Assembly: GCF_000196115.1 (NCBI RefSeq)
Contig: NC_005027.1
Span: 620,001-684,000 of the forward strand
Direction: 5' to 3'
DNA length: 64,000 bases
Origin: Rhodopirellula baltica SH 1
GTDB lineage: Bacteria > Planctomycetota > Planctomycetia > Pirellulales > Pirellulaceae
Shown: piece by piece, positions 11,170 to 18,428 of the stretch
How the letters are laid out: every line of letters starts with the position of its first letter
How positions within the stretch are numbered: the first letter of the stretch is position 1
The notes under the pieces: generated by a model
What the model was told of the DNA's origin: nothing
The model's input: only the letters and a program-made list of their open reading frames with translations
The model's database searches: none
Position numbers and translations under genes: made by a program

Positions 11170-11334
11170 CGAAGGGGCTCCGGATAAAGGTCGGGGGCGA
11201 GGTGGGGTGGGAACTTGATTGGCATCGAAGACGCCGCTCGTTCCAGTTTGCAGGAAGAATGGTAACCCAAGAGGCCGGGTGACGGGAATCGTCTACAGAC
11301 TTGGGTGGCGGGGCGGGTTCGGGTCGATTGCAAA

Positions 11335-11370
11335 TTGCAAAGTGGACATTGCAAATTTGAAATTGGGTGG
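11335..11370 (+). repeat. AT-rich intergenic element, copy 3
   Basis: Reads GATTGCAAATTGCAAAGTGG then ACATTGCAAATTTGAAATTGG, nearly the same as copy 2 at 7241, and is again preceded by a G-rich stretch. It lies upstream of the Gfo/Idh gene, pointing away from it. A degraded relative may lie near 11786-11812. Confidence 0.6.
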
Positions 11371-11394
11371 GTTGATGGGGGGAGAGCAACGATG

Positions 11395-11776
11395 TGAGCC
11401 GTTGGCGTTAGCCTCGGTTTCGAGCATAGAACCGTGACTAACGCCAAACGGCTGATATTTTGAGGGGACAACCGTGGCTAACGCCAAGCGGCTGATGTTC
11501 AGGGCGACGAACCGTGGTTAACGCCAATTGGCACTTACTTCACCCTCCCTCAGGGAGGGTCGGCCCGCTTCGGGCCGGGGAGGGCGAACCTAAAAACCGG
11601 TGTGTAGCCCTCCCCTCGCTTCGCTCGACCCTCCCAGGGGGAGGGTGGATTGGGGAAGTAAGCGCCATTGGGCTAACGCCATGCGGCTGATGTTCAGAGC
11701 GAAAACCGTGGCTAACGCCATGCGGCTGATGTTCAGGGCAAGAACCGTGGCTAACGCCATGCGGCTGATGTTCAGC
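11395..11776 (+). repeat. Array of 39-41 bp CTAACGCCA repeats, interrupted
   Basis: At least six direct copies of a unit AACCGTGGCTAACGCCATGC then GGCTGATGTTCAGGGC, at about 11430, 11469, 11510 (truncated), 11671, 11704 and 11743; neighbouring copies are 39-41 bp apart. An inverted copy (GTTGGCGTTAGCCTCGGTT) starts at 11401, so the array begins with a potential large hairpin. The third copy breaks off where the inverted element at 11531-11665 begins. No protein is encoded. Confidence 0.8.
11531..11665. mobile_element. 135-bp inverted-repeat element nested in the 39-41 bp array
   Basis: Ends GCACTTACTTC (11531) and GAAGTAAGCGC (11655) are imperfect inverted repeats. Inside them lie further opposed palindromes: CCCTCCCT/AGGGAGGG and CGGCCCG/CGGGCCG on the left, and ACCCTCCC/GGGAGGGT on the right. 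The element has no coding capacity and sits inside the CTAACGCCA repeat array, flanked by CGCCAATTG and CGCCATTGG. This looks like a miniature inverted-repeat element or a composite of intergenic palindromes; mobility is inference. Confidence 0.55.
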
Positions 11777-11830
11777 GAGGCGAACGATTTGCGATTTGCA
11801 TTTGGAAATTTGCGGGGAAGCGTCGAATCT

Positions 11831-11959
11831 GTAGGCCAGGTCGCAACTGGCGACCGTGTGCAATGCTTGAAGGGGAGGGAGGCGTTGCGAGCGGTCCACG
11901 GGCCTCGCGAGCCCGTCATTGGTCGGCCGTTGACCAATCCCAGTTGTGACCTGTCCTAC
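11831..11959. repeat. GTAGGCC-bounded element, single degenerate copy
   Basis: Left end GTAGGCCAGGTCGCAACTGG and right end CCAGTTGTGACCTGTCCTAC are imperfect inverted repeats about 129 bp apart. Termini and length match the elements at 28289-29004 and 51516-51645. No coding sequence is apparent. Confidence 0.65.
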
Positions 11960-12032
11960 GTCATTGGCTTCGGATCGCTCCGTCGATCCAAAGCCACAAA
12001 TCGCGTCGAGCTGCCGAAGCTGGCCAGTTCGA

Positions 12033-12416
12033 TCAGTCCAGTTCAACCATTTCGACGGGCATGATCACGTCGTCCGCGTCGAGCAATTGGAAATTGCTGC
12101 AGCGTGAAAGATGGAATTGACGAGGCTCTTCGCGGCACAGGCACAGGCCGAGAAAACGGTCGGAGGCCGCGAATCGGATGGGGCTGACGGTTCGGCGAGT
12201 TCGCTTGCCCTTGGAATCGACATAGTCCAATTGCACGACGAATCGGTCGCTGTCCGCCATCGCGGCTCGCAAGACTTTCGCGGGGCTCCACTTGGAATTG
12301 GCTCGATCGCAAACTCGGCCGTGGGATCGAGCGAACGTTTCACCGGAAGGAGCGAACGCGGTGGTGGCTTGTTCGCTGGCGTCGAATGTGGCGGGTGAAA
12401 GCGTTGCGACTGACAT
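12033..12416 (-). CDS. Small protein with a WYL-like fold
   Basis: About 127 residues. The C-terminal half (VQLDYVDSKGKRTRRTVSPI, then LCLCREEPRQFHLSR) resembles WYL ligand-binding domains: a strand with a tyrosine, a turn with a glycine, a conserved R-x-V-x-P, and an arginine-rich FxLSR end. The N-terminal ~50 residues are low-complexity and not recognised. No helix-turn-helix is seen, so a regulator role is not shown. The frame opens at 12500, but that part overlaps the hairpin at 12479-12505, so ATG 12416 is preferred. Confidence 0.6.
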   Translation of the reverse strand: MSVATLSPATFDASEQATTAFAPSGETFARSHGRVCDRANSKWSPAKVLRAAMADSDRFVVQLDYVDSKGKRTRRTVSPIRFAASDRFLGLCLCREEPRQFHLSRCSNFQLLDADDVIMPVEMVELD

Positions 12417-12478
12417 GGAAAGCGGTCCGAAAGAACGGGGCGGCGGTGAATCAAACTTCGATGTTGATATCATCGCCA

Positions 12479-12505
12479 CCGCCGTGACACGTTTGGTCAC
12501 GGCGG
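12479..12505 (-). terminator. Hairpin after the DUF1080-phosphatase gene
   Basis: CCGCCGTGAC and GTCACGGCGG form a perfect 10-bp stem with a 7-base loop, 41 bases downstream of the minus-strand stop at 12546. No T run follows. Confidence 0.55.
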
Positions 12506-12545
12506 GTAAAGAGCTCAGCCTTTCGGGCTTTCCACTGCTCGCGGA

Positions 12546-13967
12546 TCAGCGTTTTCGCTGCTTCACGTACTCGACCGCGGCCTTTTCCAAGTCCGGATCC
12601 AGCAATCCGACTTGCTTGCCTTCTTGGATGGCATTTTCCAGTGTTTGGCGGCCATCCAGGACTCGGTAAGCGATCCAGATCGCACCGACTCGGTTCGCCG
12701 ACGCACAATGCAAAAGAGCTTGGTTGTCCGGGTCGGCCGCCTGAAGCAGTTGGCAAACCGCGTGGATTTTCTCGTCGGTCAATTGCTGGTGGCCGCCGAA
12801 ACGAATCGCATGGAATTCCAGGCCGGCGTTTTTCACCAGAGCTTCATCGTCGAAGTCCAATTCGCGCTCGCTTCGTAGCGTGATCACTCGCTTGACGCCC
12901 GCCTTCTTCGCGGCCGCCAATCCTTCCGCGGTTGGTTGCCCGGCCAACCAGATCGGTCCAGCCCGGTGGACTTTGCGTGTGCCGGGCAATTCCGCTTTTA
13001 CCAGCTTGTGATTGGCGTCTCGCTTGCCAGCGTTCTTCCATCCACCCTGCGGCACAATCTTTTTCGCGTCGGCTGGAATTTCCATCGAGTCACTGGGAGG
13101 CGTTGTGGGAGTCAGGCGTTTGACAAAGAAATTGCGATAACGAATTTCCATCGGCGGACCCACGTGAACTTGCACGCCGATGCGACCGGAGAGCGAGCGG
13201 CCGTTGGGATCCAAATCAAAGTGCTCGGCGGTTTTTTGTCCATCGATCCAGTGTTGGTGATGGTTGCCGACCACGCGGACTTTGTATCGGTGCCAGGCTT
13301 CCGGGGCGAATTTCGGCGGCTCGGACGATTCCACGACCCAGCCTTGCCCGTCAGCATCGGTGACGACTTTTTCGGCGGTGTGACACAAGATGCGGCGGCC
13401 GCGTTCCTCGTACAGCATGCCGTTGTATTTCGGAGTCGCCGCGACGACATCGCATTGGTAGCCAACCATCACGTTCGGCCCCAGGTCTTCTCGGACCTCG
13501 CTGCGGTACTGGATACCGCTGTTGCCGCGAGCACTGACCCAGACGTCGACTTCCAGTTCAAAGTCCTCGACCGGTGCGATTTTCGATGTGATGAAGCGAT
13601 TGACCTTCACCGAGCCGTCCGTTGTTCCGATCAAGACGCCATTCTCCAGTGTCCAATCATCCAGGCTGCCTTCCCAGGAATCCGCCAGGTTTCCCTCCAG
13701 CAAAGATTCCGCCCCAGCCGGTGTGTCACGAGGTGTTCCGGCAGCGGGATCGGCCGCGAACGTCGGTGAGAGTTGTGACGCCGTGAGCAGAATGGTGGCT
13801 AGCAGGGCGAGCGTGGTTCGCCGCGGCTTCGGTGACGGGGAACCGGAGGGCTCGCGCCCAGCCGCTATCAATTGGCCGTCAATCGCTGGGGATTTTAGTG
13901 GAAGGGCGCGAGCCCTCCGGTATGTCTGCCTGCTTCGATCAAGAGGAAGTTGTCGCGAAAGATTCAT
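12546..13967 (-). CDS. Secreted DUF1080 protein fused to a tyrosine-phosphatase-like domain
   Basis: About 473 residues. After a hydrophobic segment (LALLATILLTASQL) comes a DUF1080 domain, a jelly-roll fold of the 3-keto-disaccharide hydrolase family (SWEGSLDDWTLENGVLIGT through VGPPMEIRYRNFFVKRL). The C-terminal ~140 residues resemble dual-specificity phosphatase-like proteins (IWLAGQPTAEGLAAAKKAG, ITLRSERE, then LLHCASANRVGAIW). The signature here is Cys421-X4-Arg426 rather than the usual CX5R. Start ATG 13967 is the first in a reasonable place, but it puts about 45 residues, partly from an inverted repeat, before the hydrophobic core. Activity is uncertain. Confidence 0.75.
   Translation of the reverse strand: MNLSRQLPLDRSRQTYRRARALPLKSPAIDGQLIAAGREPSGSPSPKPRRTTLALLATILLTASQLSPTFAADPAAGTPRDTPAGAESLLEGNLADSWEGSLDDWTLENGVLIGTTDGSVKVNRFITSKIAPVEDFELEVDVWVSARGNSGIQYRSEVREDLGPNVMVGYQCDVVAATPKYNGMLYEERGRRILCHTAEKVVTDADGQGWVVESSEPPKFAPEAWHRYKVRVVGNHHQHWIDGQKTAEHFDLDPNGRSLSGRIGVQVHVGPPMEIRYRNFFVKRLTPTTPPSDSMEIPADAKKIVPQGGWKNAGKRDANHKLVKAELPGTRKVHRAGPIWLAGQPTAEGLAAAKKAGVKRVITLRSERELDFDDEALVKNAGLEFHAIRFGGHQQLTDEKIHAVCQLLQAADPDNQALLHCASANRVGAIWIAYRVLDGRQTLENAIQEGKQVGLLDPDLEKAAVEYVKQRKR
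13843..13920. repeat. 78-bp inverted repeat inside the 5' end of the DUF1080 gene
   Basis: CCGGAGGGCTCGCGCCC (13843-13859) is a perfect 17-bp reverse complement of GGGCGCGAGCCCTCCGG (13904-13920), separated by 44 bases. It overlaps the region upstream of the signal sequence of the DUF1080 protein, in frame. Confidence 0.85.
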
Positions 13968-14180
13968 GCGGTAGGGCTCGTCGAAAGGTGGGGAGATCGG
14001 GGTGGGAGGGACACAACGCCAATGATAGCCGGTGATTCCGCCGATTGACCCCTTTCGCATTGACCATCGAGCGCGATAATGCGGGATTCGCCTGGCGGTC
14101 CGGGTAGGCGGTCCCTTATCTCGGGGCCCTCACTGGACCGTATTTCAGAAACACCTTTCATCACAACGGAATTGATCCTC

Positions 14181-14357
14181 ATGGCAGGAACCGAACGTCG
14201 TCGCGAAATTTCTCGTCTGCGAGCTCGTCGCAAAAAAACCATCAACCTGTTGCAACGCGTCAAAGCCGGCACGATGGAAAAGACCGAAGCCGCCCGCAAG
14301 CTGCGTCGTCTGACTCCCGGTGCGGATGTCATCATCAAACGCGAAGGCCTCGCCTGA
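14181..14357 (+). CDS. Small basic protein (DUF6800-like)
   Basis: 58 residues: MAGTERRREISRLRARRKK, then a helical, highly basic sequence ending KREGLA. The frame extends upstream to 14079, but ATG 14181 gives a compact protein. The style matches a small planctomycete family that I recall as DUF6800; this name is from memory and not checked. Its basic helices suggest nucleic-acid or ribosome contact, which is inference. It precedes the ABC operon by 142 bases. Confidence 0.7.
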   Translation: MAGTERRREISRLRARRKKTINLLQRVKAGTMEKTEAARKLRRLTPGADVIIKREGLA

Positions 14358-14499
14358 GTTCTGTTCGGCCCGCGGTTTCAATGTTGCGAGCGGGTAAATC
14401 ATTGTGAGCGGGGCAAATATTGCGAACCGGTCGCAGCCCCGCCGCGTAGCAAGCGCTCTTGAACCATTTCTTCCACGATAGAAGACGGGTACGACACTG

Positions 14500-15303
14500 A
14501 TGGCAACAGCCACAACGGCGGACACGACGACCTCCCCCGAATCCACAACGGGCGGTCGAAAACCCATGATCGAAGCGGTGGGGCTGAGTAAATTCTATGG
14601 CCCCTTCGCGGCTGCTCGCGAAGTCACCTTCAGTGTAGGCGAAGGTGAACTGGTGGCCTTTCTGGGACCCAACGGTGCCGGAAAAAGTACAACGATGAAG
14701 ATGCTGACCGGCTACATCGCTCCCAGCGAAGGTTTCGCTCGGATCGCCGGTCACAACATGATGGACGATCGCATCGCAGGCAGTCGTCGTCTGGGTTACT
14801 TGCCCGAAAATGGGCCGCTGTACCCCGAGATGACGCCCAAGGGCATGTTGGAATTCTTTGCCGACGCCCGTGGTTTGTCTCCTCGCATCAAACGCGATCG
14901 GATCGAGGCGGTGGTCGACATTTGTGACCTGTCGTCGGTCATGTACAAACCAATCAGCAAGCTGTCCAAAGGTTTCAAACAACGGGTCGGCATGAGCCAA
15001 GCTCTGCTGCACGAGCCCGATGTGTTGATCATGGACGAACCCACCGCTGGTTTGGACCCTAACCAAATTCGCGGCGTCCGCAAAACGATGCGACGTCTCA
15101 GCGAGACCAAAACGATCTTGCTCAGCACGCACATTCTGCAAGAAGTCGAGGCGATGGCTGATCGCGTTGTGATGATCAACGAAGGCCGAATGGTCTACGA
15201 CGGTTCGGTCGAAGGCTTGCGGACCACCGGTAAAGGTGACTTGGACGAAGCGTTCCATCACTTGACCGGACAAGCCGAATCCGAGCCCGACGAGAAGGCT
15301 TGA
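14500..15303 (+). CDS. ABC transporter ATP-binding protein (GldA-like)
   Basis: ATPase subunit of an ABC-2 exporter. 267 residues. After a Thr-rich N-terminal tail the nucleotide-binding domain shows Walker A GPNGAGKST, the signature LSKGFKQRVG and Walker B VLIMDEPTAGLDP. It is followed by the fused GldF-GldG permease and a DUF4340 protein on the same strand; this three-gene set is known in planctomycetes and resembles the Bacteroidetes gliding ABC transporter GldAFG. Its actual role in a planctomycete is unknown, and gliding is not implied. Confidence 0.9.
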   Translation: MATATTADTTTSPESTTGGRKPMIEAVGLSKFYGPFAAAREVTFSVGEGELVAFLGPNGAGKSTTMKMLTGYIAPSEGFARIAGHNMMDDRIAGSRRLGYLPENGPLYPEMTPKGMLEFFADARGLSPRIKRDRIEAVVDICDLSSVMYKPISKLSKGFKQRVGMSQALLHEPDVLIMDEPTAGLDPNQIRGVRKTMRRLSETKTILLSTHILQEVEAMADRVVMINEGRMVYDGSVEGLRTTGKGDLDEAFHHLTGQAESEPDEKA

Positions 15304-15530
15304 GCCTCGGCTTTGAGTTTGAATTCAAACTCTGTTTGATTTTCCATTCGGTCTCTCGGCCGAGTCGAATGCCGAACAACGACACACCCTGACGATGATC
15401 TTCCGCGATCGGATTGGTGACCAAGCGTGATAGGCCCGACCCACACGCCCGGCACCCGAGACCCTTCTTCGCGTCTCTGATTCGTTCGCTCCTGAATCCA
15501 GTACTCCAACCTCTGTTCTCCAGTACCACC

Positions 15531-18389
15531 ATGGCGCTCAACAACGTCTCGATGGCCTTGATCAGCTTGCTCACGAAAGACGCCGTCTTTCTGTTGATCT
15601 TGCTGATGGTCGTGTCCGCATTGGCCCGCACCAAGCAAGCCGCCTTTGCGGTGATGAAGCGAAACTTCATTGGTTACTTCAGCAACCCAACGGGATACGT
15701 CTTCCTTTGTATCTTCGTGTTCCTGACTTCGGTTGCCGCGTTTTGGCCTTACGAGTTCTTCAACTCGAACTTGGCCACGCTGGATCAACTGAATTACTGG
15801 TTCCCCGTGATCATGCTGGTCTTCATCCCAGCCATCACGATGAGCATTTGGGCGGAAGAAAAACGACAAGGCACCGACGAGTTGTTGCTGACGTTGCCCG
15901 CGGATGACTTTGACATCGTGATCGGGAAATACATGTCGGCCGCGGCAATTTTCACGGCCTCGTTGTTGTTCAGCCAACTCAGCACCTTCACCACGCTCGC
16001 CATCCTCACCGAAGGCAGCCTGGACACGGGGCTGATCTTCACGACTTACCTGGGCTATTGGTTCGTCGGTTTGGCGATGATCGCGATCGGCATGATCGCC
16101 TCGTTCTTGACCGGCAACTTGACGGTGGGCTTCATCCTCGGTGCATTGTTCAACGCTCCTCTCGCGTTCGCTTCTTTGGCCGATTCGGTCAGCCCCAGCC
16201 AACGCGTGGCGGAATGGGTTCGCGACAGCGGCATCGCTCGTCCGTTTGATGACTTCGGCCGCGGCGTGATCAGTTCTTCGTCGATCATTTACTTCATTTT
16301 GGTCGCTGCAGTCGCCTTGTACGTCTGCATGGTTTTGATCGGACGCCGGCACTGGACTGGTGGCAAAGACGGCAACTCGATGGCTTGGCACTACGTCGCT
16401 CGCGCGTTGGCGTTGGTGCTATTCACCGTCGGTGCCGTCATGTTGTTCCGCAGCAAAGACGTTGTCCGAGCCGACATGACCGAAGGCAAAGTCAGCTCGC
16501 TGGCCGATGCCACCAAGACACTGATTCGCGAACTCGACGACGATCGACCGATCGTGATCGACGCGTTCATCAGTAAAGAAGTCCCCGAACTGTACGCCAA
16601 GACTCGTTATGAGCTGGTCAACTTGCTGAAGGAATTCCGCAGCGAAGCGGCCAAGAACGGACGCACGATCGAAGTCAATCTGTACGATGGAATTGACTTG
16701 TTCAGCGAAGACGCTGCACTCGCGGCGGACCGCTTTGGTATTGAGCCAGTCACGCGAATGTTCCGCGAAAAAGGGGCGTACACTCAGAAGCAGTTGATCC
16801 TGGGTGCTGCGTTCCGTTCGGGGCTCGAGAAAGTCACCGTGCCGATTTTTGAATACGGTATTCCTGTCGAATACGAACTCGTTCGCAGCATCAACACCGT
16901 CGCTCGCGGTTCGCGAAAGCGATTGGGGATTGTCGCCACCGACGCTCGTTTGATGGGCGGCACGGTTATGAACGGCATGTCGATGCAACGAGTCGAGAAG
17001 CACCCGTTGATTGACGAACTTGCCAAACAATACGACGTCGAAGAAGTGGATCTGTCTGGCCCGATCACGCCAGGTGTCTATGACGCCTTGGTGGCAGTTC
17101 AGCCTTCTTCGCTGGCCCCTCAACAATTCGATCGTTTGACCGCTGCGATTCAGTCTGGCGTTCCAACGGCGATCTTCGAAGACCCGCGTCCGATTGGTGC
17201 TCAATACGTGACCGCAACCGGTGACGCCAAGCAAGCACAAGGCGGCATGTTCGGTGGCGGTGGTGCTTCACCCAAAGGCGACATTCGCCAACTGTGGGAC
17301 GTTTTGGAACTGAATGTTCCTGGCCAGCCTGGTATGCAAGGATTGTTCAGCCCCGAGTTGGTTTGGCAACAACACAATCCTTACCCCAACCTCGAAACAG
17401 CCAACGAACTTTGGTTGTTCATCGATGAGCAAGCTCGCGGGGTTCAGCCCGGCGAAGCACTCAGCGACGACAGCCCGATCACCAGCGGCTTGCGTCAGGT
17501 CCTGGCTATTCTCGGCGGTGCGGTCTATGCAAAGAAGGATGCGACGCTCAAGCACACCGCACTTCTTTCGACCGGTCCTCTGTCGGGAACCTTGCCTTCG
17601 CAAACCGTCGGACAAGTCATGACGGGACAAACGACGTTGGCTCAAGAGATCCAAGGCGTCAATCCAAGCGTGCCGATCGCGATGGCGATCGAGTCGGACA
17701 AGTCGGCTGAAGGCAGTGAATCAGAAACCGCCGGAATCAAAGCCGTCTACATCGCGGACATGGACATAATCCTGCCTGAGTTCTTGCTCATTCGGGCTGA
17801 CCCCGACCAAATCTCGGACATGCGTTTCCAATTCCAAAACGTGACGTTCGCTTTGAACGTGATCGATTGGTTGACTGGCGACACCAGCTTCATTGATGTT
17901 CGTAATCACGAGCCGATCTACGCCAGCTTGCGAATGATCGATTCGGTCAAAGAAGAAGCGGCCAGCTTGGTTCGCAAACGAAGCCGTGAATTCCAAACGC
18001 AGTACGACGAAACGATTCGTGAGGCTCAGGAAAAGAGCGATCAAGAAGTGCAGGCGTTGCGTGAAGAGATCGATGAGCTGCAGAAGGATCGCGAGACTGG
18101 ATCGGTTTCACCAGGAGTGCTGCGTGAAAAGCTGACCGCGTTCCAGATCAAGCAAGCGAACCAGCAACGGATCTTAGAAGTTCAGCAAGCCAAGTTGCAG
18201 AACGAACGCGAGCAAAAGATCCAAGACGTTCGTCGCGAAGCGGAACAAGAAGTCACCGCGATTCAGAATCAAGTCAAAACGGCCGCGGTGGTTCTGCCCT
18301 GCATCCCGCCGTTGATTGTCGGCATCATGGTGTTTGCTTCACGTCGTCTGCGTGAACGCGAAAACATCAGCAAGAGCCGCCTGAAATAA
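15531..18389 (+). CDS. GldF-GldG fusion: ABC-2 permease joined to a GldG-type substrate-binding protein
   Basis: About 952 residues. The N-terminal ~300 residues are a six-helix ABC-2 permease (FIGYFSNPTGYVFLCIFVFL; WAEEKRQGTDELLLTLPA loop). It continues into a GldG/IFT52-like periplasmic region (ITRELDDDRPIVIDAFISKE; VARGSRKRLGIVATDARLMG), with a long coiled-coil stretch near residues 790-880 rich in Glu, Gln and Lys, and a final membrane helix (VVLPCIPPLIVGIMVF). In Bacteroidetes GldF and GldG are separate proteins. The frame opens at 15414; ATG 15531 is preferred by length and hydrophobicity. Confidence 0.85.
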   Translation: MALNNVSMALISLLTKDAVFLLILLMVVSALARTKQAAFAVMKRNFIGYFSNPTGYVFLCIFVFLTSVAAFWPYEFFNSNLATLDQLNYWFPVIMLVFIPAITMSIWAEEKRQGTDELLLTLPADDFDIVIGKYMSAAAIFTASLLFSQLSTFTTLAILTEGSLDTGLIFTTYLGYWFVGLAMIAIGMIASFLTGNLTVGFILGALFNAPLAFASLADSVSPSQRVAEWVRDSGIARPFDDFGRGVISSSSIIYFILVAAVALYVCMVLIGRRHWTGGKDGNSMAWHYVARALALVLFTVGAVMLFRSKDVVRADMTEGKVSSLADATKTLIRELDDDRPIVIDAFISKEVPELYAKTRYELVNLLKEFRSEAAKNGRTIEVNLYDGIDLFSEDAALAADRFGIEPVTRMFREKGAYTQKQLILGAAFRSGLEKVTVPIFEYGIPVEYELVRSINTVARGSRKRLGIVATDARLMGGTVMNGMSMQRVEKHPLIDELAKQYDVEEVDLSGPITPGVYDALVAVQPSSLAPQQFDRLTAAIQSGVPTAIFEDPRPIGAQYVTATGDAKQAQGGMFGGGGASPKGDIRQLWDVLELNVPGQPGMQGLFSPELVWQQHNPYPNLETANELWLFIDEQARGVQPGEALSDDSPITSGLRQVLAILGGAVYAKKDATLKHTALLSTGPLSGTLPSQTVGQVMTGQTTLAQEIQGVNPSVPIAMAIESDKSAEGSESETAGIKAVYIADMDIILPEFLLIRADPDQISDMRFQFQNVTFALNVIDWLTGDTSFIDVRNHEPIYASLRMIDSVKEEAASLVRKRSREFQTQYDETIREAQEKSDQEVQALREEIDELQKDRETGSVSPGVLREKLTAFQIKQANQQRILEVQQAKLQNEREQKIQDVRREAEQEVTAIQNQVKTAAVVLPCIPPLIVGIMVFASRRLRERENISKSRLK

Positions 18390-18428
18390 CCCCTCCATCA
18401 TTCAAACAATTTCATAGAGACTGCAATC

